Shown here: one piece after another, positions 15,701-27,868 of the stretch | Position numbering within the stretch: position 1 is the stretch's first letter | Layout of the letters: each line of letters starts with the position of its first letter | Assembly: GCA_030562195.1 (NCBI GenBank) | Contig: CM060203.1 | Location: 7,206,208 to 7,270,207 of the forward strand | DNA from: Nipponacmea schrenckii | Taxonomy: Eukaryota; Mollusca; Gastropoda; Lottiidae | DNA: 64,000 nt | Reading direction: 5' to 3' | Made by a program: the position numbers and the translations under genes | The notes under the pieces: generated by a model | What the model was told of the DNA's origin: nothing | The model's database searches: none | Seen by the model: only the letters and a program-made list of their open reading frames with translations

Positions 15701-18700
15701 GAAAGCGGTAAATCATGGTTCGATAAACGTGATCGCTGTACGTCCTATTCCTGCAAAGTAAGCTTAAATTTCAATTTCTTCTTCAACACACCTCAGTTTG
15801 ATTTGATTTAGATCCAACTAATACAGAGATAAAATCATAATGGTACATTTTCCAACTGCATTGATAATTTTTACCTGCCGACGGCCTCTTTTGAACTTTA
15901 CCTGTTTGGGTTTAATAAAGAGATTTGTAGAAAATCTGGGACTAAGCTATCATTTGTTTAGGCTGCCCTTTGTTATTTGTTTCTAAAATCATATGTCAAC
16001 AGTGGCTCTGACTCTAATGGCGGTGCTCATTCCGTGGACTATAGCTTGAAGTCTGTACATTCTCTATAGAAAGCTAACTATCGTACCGGCCTGACTGTGC
16101 AAACAATTAGAGGTTTGCTGTCAACATACTTTCCCAAACATTCAACATTTTCATCATTTAAATAAGGTAATTTGTCAAATTGCAAACAATTGAATTAACA
16201 AATGCCACCAAATAACACGGGTCTCTATATCGTTTGTGAAATGATGTAATGAACTAGGGGAAAGAGCACCGCCCTAACTTAAAACCCTTTTGTATTCTCA
16301 AATTACGTTGCAATGTAAATGATGTTCAAGCACACGCCACCCAAAAATAAATCTGGATAACAATTTTAATTATGTTCCCCACAAACCACATTTGAAGTAT
16401 TACCAGATTTTTTTGTGGTTTTTATGTTGATTAATTTTCTGAAACGGATACGAGTCATCAATCATTTTGGAATGAATCCGGTTCTGATATCAATCGGATT
16501 ACAAAGTCTAGAACTGATTGTTAAATTTGGCTCATTGATGAATGGTGTCGAAACTCGAGAGACTAGTAGTTGAACCTCGTGTTTTATATGTAAAGAATAT
16601 ACTTAGCTATGGTGAATGGGGCGAGCTTAGATATCTATAATTATTTAGTCTTTAAAAACGACCGAGATGTATAATTATACCAACTAAGGCATATGTTACC
16701 AAGCAATAAACATGATATTGGTGAACCCCAAAAGTTTAAGCTCAACCCCTTTTTATTTGTACCATGTGAACCTTTAAGTCGAAAGCAAGGCATAATATGA
16801 AGATTCAATTGTTGTGAAAATTCCCACATTTTTTTCCATGCGAAAGAATCGAATTTCCTAATATTGTTATTTTCTTTTAGGCTGGAGTCATTACCAAATC
16901 GAAAGTCCAATGCCATGTTCCCTGTACCAATCCAATTAAACGAAAACGACAATGCTGTCCGTCTTGCAAAGGTAAGAACTCAGTTTTCTACCTTCACTTT
17001 GTGAACAATAGAGTCTGGACGAACAAGATCGATATCGGTAGTCCTGATTAAATAATTGAGCCAAACAGATGGTCAGTTGGAATCTGGATGTCGCCTGGTC
17101 GTGCATCACGCAATGTCATAGAAACGGGATGCAGACAAGACTAGGGTTCAAGGTCAAAGTACAAATCTATCGATCAACCAGTTTTATGATAAAATTCTGT
17201 CTCTAAGTCGAACGGGAGTTTGACGGGTTATATTTATTCTCGAGATGACGTTAATAAAGGTTTGCCCTCTCATAAAATGTCAAGCAGTGCAAAAAACCAG
17301 TCGGAAAATTTGAAAAATACGAAACTGTATCCGATACTTTATCATAACGAGTTTTGAAAAGTTCAACTTATGTTTGGTTTTATTTGGGACTAAATGGGCG
17401 GTCCATTGTTGGATGTGTAAGGGGATTCTGTTTACCCTTCTCCGGTGTCCTTTTCGTTTATTGTCCACCTCCTGTCCACCTATAAATACCCACTTAAATG
17501 ACTTGTAAAGAACAGTTGTACAGGGGAATAAGAGAAACAAGTTATTTTAGAGATCCTAAAATAAGTCTTTGATTTTGACTATTGGAAGAAGTTTCTGGGT
17601 ATTTACATTGCCTACAGACCTCCCCCCCCCCCTTTCCAACGTCAGAAAAACAAAATACATTTGCTGATCAGTTCTGAATTTCACATCAAAGGAATTTATT
17701 TCGCTCATTAGACACGTTTTGGGATTTTATCTGATTTTTTAGAGTAGACTCAATCAGCCAATGAGATAAGGCATTGGACCTTTCTCGCTCTATTCTATAC
17801 TGCTACTTTATTTTTATCTATATTTAAATACTAATTACGTGCATTTGCACATCAGCATACAGATAAATTCATTGAGGAATAATATTTATGTTACATGATA
17901 ACCCTTGTTTTCTAATTTTAGGTTGCCATTTTGACGGTGCCGACAGAAAAAATGGTGAAAAATTTGCCCTCGCATCTGACCCGTGCGTTGAATGCAAGTG
18001 TCGGGTAAGTGAAATATTTTTTAATTTAAACCATAGATATCAATTTTCAAAATCTTTTTATGACGTTTCTGCCAGTCAAATAGCTAATCAAGATTTGTGG
18101 CAATATTTATTATTGACAATATTCAGAATGTTTTTTTTTATTTATTTCAGAAGGGAAGCGTTACTTGTATGAAAAAAGCTTGCCCCGTTTTGAATTGTCC
18201 CGAAGAAGTTATTTACCAACCAAAAGGTGAATGTTGTCCAAAATGCAAAGGTATGTGAATAATTATTTTTTACGTATTTACGTCGAACTTTTTAATTAAG
18301 TGATATACTTCAGATATTGATCTCAAATTTCAAATTTAAAATATTACTTTGATATTTTCTTATCGGGAAAATAAATCGAATTCCTTTCATAAAATCTTAA
18401 ATTATAGAAATGTTTTGGACAAAAATCACTTGATATGTTTTACTAAATGCCACATTTTGTTTTTTATTCCAGGAATGAGAAAGATATTTGACTTCCCTGG
18501 TGCTTGTTATTTTGCTAAACGTGTTTATGTTGATGGTTTTTCTTTTGAACCCAAACCTGAAACAAGATGTACCTGTACGGTAAGTGGTTTATCAATTTCA
18601 TCAGAAATTTTTACCACGCTTTAAGATTGGCATTGAAACAAAAATCAGAAATGTAAATAAAGTTATTGAACTGAATTCGCTCCTGTGTCTTAATGTTTTT

Positions 18701-20578
18701 CAATGATTTTATTTTTATTCTTTTTTTTAATTTCAGAAAGGAACAGTTATATGTGAAAAAACAACCTGCCCTCCCCTGGCCTGTCCAGTAGAAGAGAGAG
18801 TACAGAAAGGCAATTGTCAAGTTTGTGAACCCAAAAGAAATTGTTTATATGATGGTAAAATCCATATGGTAAGTTTCTTTTTCAAGGCATTTAATTTCAT
18901 TGGCATCTTTTATTTTTATTAATGAATAATAAATATTTATGTCAAGGTATATTTTATTTCATTTTATTTTATAAGTATATTTGAATTTTATTTCATTACA
19001 TAGTCATTTCTTTCATTTTTTTATTTTGTCTATTCCAGCATCGATCAAAATGGCAGCCCAGCATGTGTACACAATGTTCTTGTCAAAATGGAGTAACCTA
19101 CTGTCAAAGAGAACGGTGCAGCAATTCTCTGTCGTGTCCCAATGGCTATAAACTCCAGTTCCAACCGGGTGAATGTTGTCCTAAATGTGTTGAACGTAAG
19201 TTTCTCAATTTTCTCAACAGAACATTTGTTATGAATCTTTTTTATACTATTTCATGTAAAAACATTGATTTTAGATTTCGTTTCGTTTGTTTATTAATGT
19301 TTCAAACCCTTTTTTAGATGATGCCGTATGCAGAGTTTTTGGTGACCCCCACTATAGAACATTCGATGGAAAAATGTACAATTTCCAAGGTACCTGTAAA
19401 TACATGTTGAGTCAAGATTGTCAAGGCAAAGATTTTACTATCAAAGTGAAGAATGGTGTGCGGTTATCAAGTGGTTTTGCTTGGACTCAGATGGTCGTAG
19501 TGTTAATGGGCGATACAAGAATCAGCTTTCGTCAAAATCTAGTCATCAAAATCAACCGTCGTCGAGTTCAGCTTCCTTACACTATTCCTGGAAAGTTCAG
19601 CATTCGTCGTGAGGGTCATTCTGTAACATTCCGGGCTGAAATTGGTCTAAAAGTTGTCTGGGATGGCGACAGTTTCTTGGAGGTCACTGCCAGTAGAAAA
19701 TACAAAAACCGACTCTGTGGACTGTGTGGAAACTACAATGGTCTCGAAACAGACGATCTGATCGGTCGCAAAGGCAAAAATTATCTACGAGGTGAAGAAT
19801 TTGGAAATTCATGGAGAATTGGAAGTAAAAAAGCCTGCAAGACCCAACCGAAAGTCAAGAATCTCCAATCTATTTGTGATAAAGACTTCAAAGCCAAAGT
19901 TCGAGCCAACAAAGAATGTAGTGTTCTTTATTCCCGCGCCTTCTCATCTTGTCGTCGAGATGTCGATGTGACACCTTACGTCACTTCCTGTGTTACCGAC
20001 ATGTGTGATTGTCCACATGGAAAGAAGTGCTCCTGTGAATCCATCCAAGCCTACGCCCACGAATGTAAACGAGCTGGTCATAGAGTGAAGTGGGAGAAAG
20101 TTTCAAATTGTAAAGGTATGTAGAAGCTTCAACACCTGCTATAACTTCATTTTGAGACATCGTCAAGTCTTATATAAGGAAAACATTGCCATGTTAATTT
20201 TCAATAAGGGAATTGAGTATCTTGGACGCAAATCAAATATGGAAGCAATCAGAGTTCTCAGATATCCAAAACATATGTTTCAGTCAATGGCTTCTTCTAA
20301 TAATTTTCGTTATTTAACGCCTCTGAGGGATTTTATCATAATATTTGCTTCGTTTACAAAATATTTATTGTTTTCTCTTTGTTTTTATAGCTCCACAAAA
20401 GAATTGTCCCAAAGGCGCTCATTACTCATTATGTGCACCAGCCTGTCCCAAAACCTGTTCCAGCAATAAACCAGATGGAAGCTGTTCCAAGAAGTGTTCC
20501 CCAGGTTGCGTCTGCCAAAATGGTACTGTTTTATACAAAAACAGATGTATATCTCCAGAGAAGTGTCCAAAAACGTAG
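6703..20578 (+). CDS. BMPER: BMPER / crossveinless-2, secreted BMP-binding protein
   Basis: Twelve coding exons: 6703-6793, 9811-9896, 15429-15528, 15675-15757, 16881-16971, 17922-18004, 18151-18250, 18473-18579, 18737-18868, 19039-19195, 19318-20115, 20391-20578. All introns are GT...AG and phases agree, giving 671 aa; the human protein is about 685. A signal peptide (residues about 1-28, core CITLCILMCFPILI) is followed by five cysteine-rich VWC domains (about 31-92, 93-150, 151-211, 212-283, 284-343), a von Willebrand D domain from about 346 with the motif CGLCGNYNG, a C8 cysteine domain, and a C-terminal TIL domain ending CPKT. VWC1 to VWC3 are each built from two exons joined by a phase-0 intron. 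Five VWC plus VWD, C8 and TIL is the crossveinless-2/BMPER architecture. The family binds BMPs and chordin outside the cell and tunes BMP signalling. The ATG has A at -3 and precedes the signal peptide directly. Confidence 0.93.
9897..15428 (+). other. BMPER intron 2 (5.5 kb)
   Basis: This is the longest intron of the gene. It separates the two exons encoding the first VWC domain. I found no second gene in it. At 14770-14799 a near-palindrome reads cgccatcttg on one side and caaaatggcg on the other. Open frames on either strand within it are short and without recognisable domains. Confidence 0.6.
19318..20115 (+). other. BMPER: Large BMPER exon encoding the VWD and C8 domains, with GDPH site
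   Basis: This 798-nt exon encodes the whole VWD domain and the C8 region. It opens with VCRVFGDPHYRTFDG. The GDPH tetrapeptide is at 19341-19352 (residues 352-355). In vertebrate BMPER/CV2 and several other VWD proteins the Asp-Pro bond of GDPH is cut by acid-driven autoproteolysis, leaving a disulphide-linked dimer of fragments. The motif is intact here, so the same maturation can be inferred. Carrying VWD and C8 on one exon contrasts with the finely split VWC exons upstream. Confidence 0.85.
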
Positions 20579-21316
20579 ACGACGTACTAAGAATGCCATC
20601 GGAAGGCTGAAAATACCAATCATCTACGGTGCCTTGCCAGTAGGCGCATCTATCATTCCACGGTTCCGTACAGATTCAATATGTCGGTGGTGGTGATCTT
20701 TAATTAAAGGTCAGACGAGAAGGAACGAGAAACCGGAAGTCCGAATATCAAATATCAAGTTCCGTACCCGAGACACCAGCCCCTAGGGAGTTAATGGCCA
20801 TAATGAAACAATACGAGTAACATCCAATAGTCATGACATAGTTACCTCCCTTTACCAATCTGCACTCTTTTATCAAGGAGGAAGGAACAATATATCAGTG
20901 CTTTTTCTACCTCTTAAACTGAAAATCGTAGTGCTCAACGTATACCATGTACGTTTTGATAATAGTGCAATATATTTATCATCGTTGGTAAAAAAGAAAC
21001 AATCAAGTCATAATATGAAATACCAAATGTGATGCTATGTTGTTTGTGTTTTGTTTATGCAATTTTATTGTAATGTTACTTTTTTCATCTCATGATATTG
21101 CAAAAAAAAAATACTGCAAAGTTGTTAATGTTATTATTACTGCAATGTTGTGTTGTAATATTATAATTTAGGTGCTATTTTGATGTTGATATTACAGATT
21201 AAATACAATTTGTATTTTCGTGAATGTTTTTGAAGTATTTATTTGTAATGTCTTATATATTGTATTATTTATATTTTTCTGTATTTGTATATAAGGCGAT
21301 ATTAATTTATTTTGTA

Positions 21317-21322
21317 AATAAA
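21317..21322 (+). promoter_or_regulatory. BMPER: Probable polyadenylation signal of BMPER
   Basis: An AATAAA hexamer lies about 740 bp after the BMPER stop codon, at the end of an AT-rich stretch that reads as 3' UTR. It is followed by T-rich and GT-containing sequence. No transcript evidence. Confidence 0.55.
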
Positions 21323-21344
21323 ACCTATTTATTATAATATTCAA

Positions 21345-24007
21345 ATGCCTTTCTGTGATATACTTTTATTATTGACAAGAGGGGACATCATAAGAACAGT
21401 TTGTTTGGATTGAGAGTCCTTAATATCAAGAGCTTATCTCATACTAACAACAAGCACGAGGAATGTTTGGAAATGTGTCTTTCACTGTACATTTAAGACC
21501 TTTAAAAAATAACACTCACCGGTATCTAAATTAATTCTCTTATGCAATTCACCTTTACTGTTCTTAATTTCGTTCCTGCTACTCCGTTCTTTCATTCATT
21601 CATTTGAAGAAAATTTAGTTCGAATGAACTGAACCAAATTCAATAAAAATTTTGTTTTATCGAATCGGCTAGCATATGACTTTCCTAATGCCTCAAATGT
21701 TTTAGAACATGCTATATATATATCGGTATGGTTGTGAACAGATTTTAGATAATGAATGACACTGAATGTCAGTGACACTGACGTCGTCCACAAATTAATT
21801 AATCCGATGACTAATTAACATAAATTTATCTCATTATCATAAATTAATTGTATTTGCACAGACTTATCTCTTTATTATGAATTTATCTCATCAGCACAGA
21901 TTAAAAATTTCCTGGCAAAATCTCATATAAATATAAAGAAAATTTTAAGACAATTGAACTTGAAATTTGAAATACTTTGCTGAAAAAGCGAATTATAATA
22001 TATTATTTATTAAAGCTAAGTTTATTCTAAAACTTGAAGTATTGTCTAGAAGACGATATTTCAATTAGGTCCCTTTCTTCGAATGCGATAAGACGATGTT
22101 GGAAAAAAGCGGTTGAATTCTTCGTTGAAATTCGAGGAAAACATATAAACATTTAAAATTATTTCATTAAGAAAAGAAAAAAAACCACCGTACCTCATTT
22201 CAAATGTTATTTTGTTGAATAAAGAAAACTTTTCGCATTCAACAATGTAAATATAAACTATGACTAGTTTTAAGATAATCTCAGTCAGTGAATAGTACTG
22301 ACATTGACAGCCGACAGGACAAGGTCAAGAATTATCATAAATTAGACACTGGTTCACTAATTAGTATAAATTATGTTTCTTTATGTTAAGTTTTATTAAC
22401 TGAATTTTTGAGGTAAAAAATATTCAAGCCGTATTTTGGACAATGTGAAATAAATTTAAAGTGAAATAGCATAACTGTATTTCGTCAGTGAAATAGTAAA
22501 ATAGTTTTGAAAATAACATTAAAAATTTTGACATGAGAATCCTTGTTTGGGAAATCTACGTGCAATATATAGGAGCAGTAGTCAGGTACATTATTAAGTT
22601 TATTCTGGAAAATAAACATTATTTGACGCCATAAAATGATCGAAATGACAATAAAGAAGTCGAAAAATACCTGATAATTGTAAAACAGACCATTAGAAAA
22701 CAATACTGAAGGGCGTTTATTATTATGACTGATATTGCCTTTTGCCAAATTGGGAGTTAATCCGTGAATACATTTTTCCTTGATCTACGCATGCAGATGA
22801 CATAATCACATGACAATCCGGCAATCTGAACACAATTTATCCAATTATTCAATACTAACTAAATAGTTTATATAATTATGTGAACACTTCTTTCCCGATT
22901 ATTTAAGTGGAGCTTATGTTGTTATATTGCCATGTCTTATTTTATTGAACGACGTTTATCAGCTATATTATTGAATAATGTCATTAAAATATTCGAATAC
23001 ACCTGAAGTATGACCATTTTAGTTGATGTATTTCAATGAACTGAGCGATTTAATACAGCTGACTTAATAACACATCAATATCTTAATTCATCGTTTATGT
23101 AAATTCTGTGAAACCTAATTGTCAATATAGTGGCATGATAGATGTTGCATTAACCCCCCATACCCCCACAACCAACTGTTCGTCTAAATTTGTGATCACA
23201 TTTTGTTCAATGATTCGAATACAACAAATTTAATGATATGACAGATAGTTCGTCAATCCATTTTTTTTGTTTCAAATTGGTTAACACATTTGATCTAATG
23301 ATTGGAATAGAACTGACATATATGACATGGCAGTGGATAAATCTATATATGTTCAATGACACTTTGTTTGAGTTAACATCATTAAAGGAGGTTTTAATTT
23401 GTTGAGCACTTTTTAAACATACAATACAAAGAAAGGCTCATCAACTCATCTATTTTTGTTACATTTAACTTGCTCTCTGTTTATTAGAAATCTTTATTTT
23501 TATCTTGGCCTGTGCTGTATATGAGACTGTGTTCTCTAAACATCTAATTATGCCCAGTGTCCTTTCAACGGGATATTCTTTTAATGTATAAAATGATACG
23601 AAGTGTGAAAGTATGACCCCCCCCCTCCTCCACCCCTAACTTAACATTCCATGTAAGGTGTCCACTTTCAATACTGTTCAAAACATTAAACTAGTTAAAG
23701 GGAGTTAATTCATATTCAAACCAATTTTGTAATCCATTGGCTCTGATCACAACCAAATTAATCCGCGGTCTCCGCCCATATCTGACTCAATGTGTTACAA
23801 TCAGTATAACAAATATATCGGACACAAGCATTAGGGTTTGGTAATTAAGGAAACAAAATAATTACATGAAATGCCTGAAAGAAATAACAAAGACCCAAGA
23901 AAATAGTCACCAAAGTATAAAATCCAGTAAGGATGCATTTTATATTGATTTTCTTCAATCCTTTCAATTGTCATCTTGTTCATTTCAGACAATAATATAT
24001 GATTTAG
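21345..24007. other. Intergenic region between BMPER and the coiled-coil gene
   Basis: The two flanking genes converge here. I see no supported gene. The region is AT-rich with scattered homopolymers, for example a C run near 23616-23624. Confidence 0.6.
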
Positions 24008-24013
24008 TTTATT
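24008..24013 (-). promoter_or_regulatory. Possible polyadenylation signal of the coiled-coil gene
   Basis: On the minus strand an AATAAA hexamer starts about 13 bases after the stop codon of the coiled-coil gene. This would make a very short 3' UTR, so a more distal signal may be used instead. Confidence 0.35.
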
Positions 24014-24025
24014 CAAAGTCTCGAC

Positions 24026-26794
24026 TTAAAATTTTTGTGGGTCCCACGCTAGAGTTGACGCGGGTTGTTTATCCGGTGAAGAAGGTGATAAAGTCACCTG
24101 TTCATATCTGTCACTTATGGTTTCAAGATTTCCCGATTTCAGAGAAACGTACTCGAACTCTGATAACGGCTCTGATAAACGAGACAAACTCCGGAGTTCA
24201 GAGTTCTTAGATTCCATTTGGACAGGGTAACTTCTCTCTAAGCTTGACGGACTTGTCATTGCCAGCTCTTTTTCCAACTGTCGCTTTTCGTGTCGCTCTT
24301 CTTCTAACAGCTTCTCGGTTTCCAAGATATCTGCCCTCAGATCGGTTGCAAAGGATTCAAAATTCGGGTTGATTTCGGATTCCAGCTCGTAATCCTGATC
24401 GAGTACCTCAATCTGAAAACGCAACATCTTCATTTCGGTTTCTGCCACTTGCAATCGGTGCTTTAACGGCTCCATATTTCGTTGGAGATCGAAGTATTTG
24501 GACGTACCACTGATAGCAGATTCGAAAATCCTTTGGTTTTCTTTCAGTCGGATTTGATCAAAATGGTGTGCTCGCTTTACGTCGTCCAAACGTTGTTTAA
24601 TGGATTTGTGCTTCGATTTTAAATCAATTAAACGTTCTCCTCGGGAATGCAAGCTATCCAGCTCACAACGATAGTTACTCAAATTTGCATCTAGATCATC
24701 AATGTTCCGACAAGTTTCACGAAGCTTGATCACTAAATAATTGTAGCCATTTTCAGTGAGCGGCGATGGTTCCGGTTCTGGACTCGGAGACGGTGAAGGA
24801 TCGGAACCAGAAAATGACCCAGTTAACACGGAAACTCCAGATCCATCGTCTGGAATCTTGAAATATTCTCTATCTACACTATCTAATGTCTTTTCCCTAG
24901 AATTCACACTGTTGTGCTCTTCTGGTTCTTTCGAAACATTGTTCCAATCTGTTTTTGACAAATCTAGTTTCGATTGGTCTATTCTATACGTCTTGCTTGT
25001 CTTGAAGTGGGTACCATCAGTTCTATCAGTACCAAGGTCTAGTTTTAAATCACTATCATCTACGACAATAAGTGGCTGAGAAATGGCTTGTTCAGGTTTA
25101 TACTTTGCTACTCGAGGTTTCTTGATGACGATTCTTTGGCGAGTTGAAGCTATTGAGGCTGTTGAGCCTCGTCTGGGTTTGGATGTAAAGGGTCGAGCTG
25201 GTCGTGTTGTTTGCGATTCGGTCACGTTGGTAATAGATTCAAGCTGGGGTCTAGCTGATCGCGACTTTAATCCAGGAGAAGGTGCGTTAATTGAAGCCTG
25301 TGTCCTATCTACTTCCGGTTTTGTAGTCTCGGGTTGTACCAGCGGTAAAGATGGATATACTTGGTGAGCTAGTCGTAACCATTGTTTAGATAGTTCTATG
25401 CACTTATGACACTTGGTAAAAATGTCAGGAACAAATCGTAATAAATGTCGATAAGGTTCAAAATTACTCATATGATGAAGTTCATATTCACTATCTGGAT
25501 CGAAATCCTCAGCATTTATGGATCGATCTTCTTCCGGTAAGAGATTTTCCCATCGGTCTTTCATGTCAGTGAGTTCGTGAACAATTATGGCGAGTTTTTT
25601 ATTTTCGTCGCCACTGATGATGTCGAGGGTGGAAACGCCTAAAAGTCTTGGCGATACTTCCGGTTCTTCTACCACAGCCTCGAACGAAACTCGACGTCTG
25701 TCAATTTCCTTGTTCGATTTCTTGACGTCAGGTGATTGCCTTACAGGAACTGCAGCGATATTATAATAGAATGTATGAAGATACTCGTAAATTTCCACAT
25801 CAAAGCTAGTTTTGATGATCTTGATGTGATTGATGTCATTTTGAAAATTGTGGAAATAATTCAATAGTCTTCGTTCATCATCGGACGGTTTGCCATTAGA
25901 ACTGAGCTTTATTCGGACCAGTATTCGTTGTATGTCGCCGATAGAAGAGAGATGAGACTTTTCAGTATACTGCATCAGTTTTCTGAGAAACATCTGAAGA
26001 TTTTCCTTTGAAAATTTGGACATACCATGCAGCAGCCATTTTTCAAGAACTGCTAGTTTGGCTTTGATGCTTTCGGTTTCCTGCTTCTTTTCTATGGGTT
26101 TCTGAAAAAGAAATACCGTTCTCGTTGCAAAATTTCCCGCATCTCTATATCCCTATAATACCAACAAAATAATGTTGCGATAATGGTATAATATATTATA
26201 CTTTGATCCTATATAACTGATTAATCGGATCGGATCTTAACAAGGTATATCTGATTATACTGTATTATATAATTATTCAATCTGTTAATAGGCCTATACT
26301 CGTATACTTTTACCATTTAAAGAGGCAGAATGCACTGATTTACAGGGTGCATGTATGTATTCAAAATAAAGCAAATTGCGACTTTTTGAAAAATTTGTAA
26401 CCAATCAAACTTCATATAATAAGGATTCAAACTTGACATCAAAATTATAACGAAATCCCTTGTATTGTTGAACAATGGGGGAAAAAGGACTTAGTCACGA
26501 TTCCAGTTTTGCCTGTCACACATTCCCGATTCGTTAGGGTCTTAATTAAACATTAAACAATATATACAAATACAAAGAAACAGTTGAATTATAGCAGACC
26601 CTTTATATTTATGGAACCCGTGTTCCTTAAGCAACAGTGTACAACGTTTACCACATCATAAACGTCTTACCCCGTTGCTGAAGGAATGTGGAGGACTCCT
26701 CAAATCAGCAAAATAAAAAAACTACCTGCAGCTGTGACTGAATATCATGTATAAAATCGCTGGAAAATATCCCCACTGTTTTATTCGGCAACAT
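24026..26794 (-). CDS. Unrecognised 714-aa coiled-coil protein
   Basis: Three coding exons on the minus strand: 26794-26726 (23 codons from ATG), 26101-24026 (the rest). The first splice is phase 0, with donor CAG|gtagt and acceptor ttctttttcag. The large exon has an internal ATG at 26023, but the frame stays open upstream through 26 codons to the acceptor (KPIEKKQETESIK...), so I use the upstream start MLPNKTVGIF. Only two exons are therefore needed for the coding region; any additional 5' exon would be non-coding. The N-terminal 150 residues and about 200-290 look folded and helical, with many charged and aromatic residues. A disordered, Ser/Thr/Pro/Arg-rich middle follows, with an alternating Ser-Pro and Glu-Pro run near residue 460. 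Residues about 480-643 form a long charged coiled coil. The C-terminus is Ser/Glu-rich. No signal peptide or membrane helix is seen, so it is probably cytoplasmic. I do not recognise the family and assign no function. Confidence 0.82.
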
Positions 26795-27868
26795 GATTAT
26801 GTTGGTTCACCTACCGTCCCGAACTATTTTGCAGTACGGACGACTGATATGGCCCGGTTGACTTGTTATGAACAATCGCTATAACGCCCTGTTCGATGAT
26901 TTATACTATGCGTATATCTATTTACACTAATATACAAGTTCATATTAATCCCATTACCAGCTTAAAGCCACGGTATGTGGTATAATCCCTGGCTTATTGA
27001 AATCAAACAAAAACAACAAAATAAAGCCATCGAAAAAGAAGGACTTCATTCCAATTCAAATATTGTTATTTTAGAAAACTTAAGAGTAACAATATTCGTA
27101 ATGAAGACTAAATATGATTTAAAAAACAACCCCATACTATAAAGATATATCAGTGGCGTGTACATGTATAGGAAACATCAATTTGAGAGCACAGACCATT
27201 CTTTCACTATGTAACATGTAAATCGTAACAAAGGTATGGAACAAACAATATTAGTACGTAAAACTGCATCCTAACGAAAATATAACATATAGTTACTTTA
27301 AGTAAGGCAAACTGCAATGTTGGAGATTATCTCTTGAGATTAAGAGACCACGTGGTATATTTTGGCAATATTGTTTCGATTTCTGAATAAAACACATACA
27401 TTGTACCCCGTCCTTTCATAGGGTTACAATATGCACCAATTGTTTCAAACAGTCGGCAAGTGCAGATATCAGATCAAAAGAAAGGAACATATGAAAATCC
27501 ATACATTTGACAGAATTGAATTTTCTACCTTTGAATTTTATAGTATGTTTTCTCTCCTAAAAAAATGCTGAACACAATTTTCTTTCTAAACCGAGGCCAC
27601 GTGTGATAACAGGTCGTGCACATGAGAGACGATACATCGACAAGAAAACCCTATGACTGTACGAATCTTTCGAAGTGTAGTCTGGAGCAGAAAATTATTA
27701 TTAACTCTATTTCTTTGTAAAGTCGAACAACAAAGGCATTGTAATAATAAAATTCTAGTGTACTTCTGTTTGTGAAGTGAACACGAGCAGAGTAGAGATA
27801 TCAATCGAACGCAACACGACACACCAAGAGAAGACAACTCTCTCTATGCAGACCCGAATTCTTGAAAT
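26795..27868. promoter_or_regulatory. Head-to-head intergenic region of the coiled-coil and C2orf69 genes
   Basis: The start codons of two divergent genes are 1,074 bp apart. The region must contain both 5' UTRs and promoters, possibly shared. It is AT-rich with no evident CpG island or TATA box, and I see no other gene in it. Confidence 0.5.

Noticed and set aside
24756..25367. Two plus-strand frames of about 100 codons
   Set aside because: They are shadows opposite the long exon of the coiled-coil gene and have no family resemblance.
26023..26023. Start of the coiled-coil protein at the ATG at 26023
   Set aside because: The frame remains open upstream to a good acceptor at 26101 and joins in phase to an exon with its own ATG at 26794, so the longer protein is preferred.
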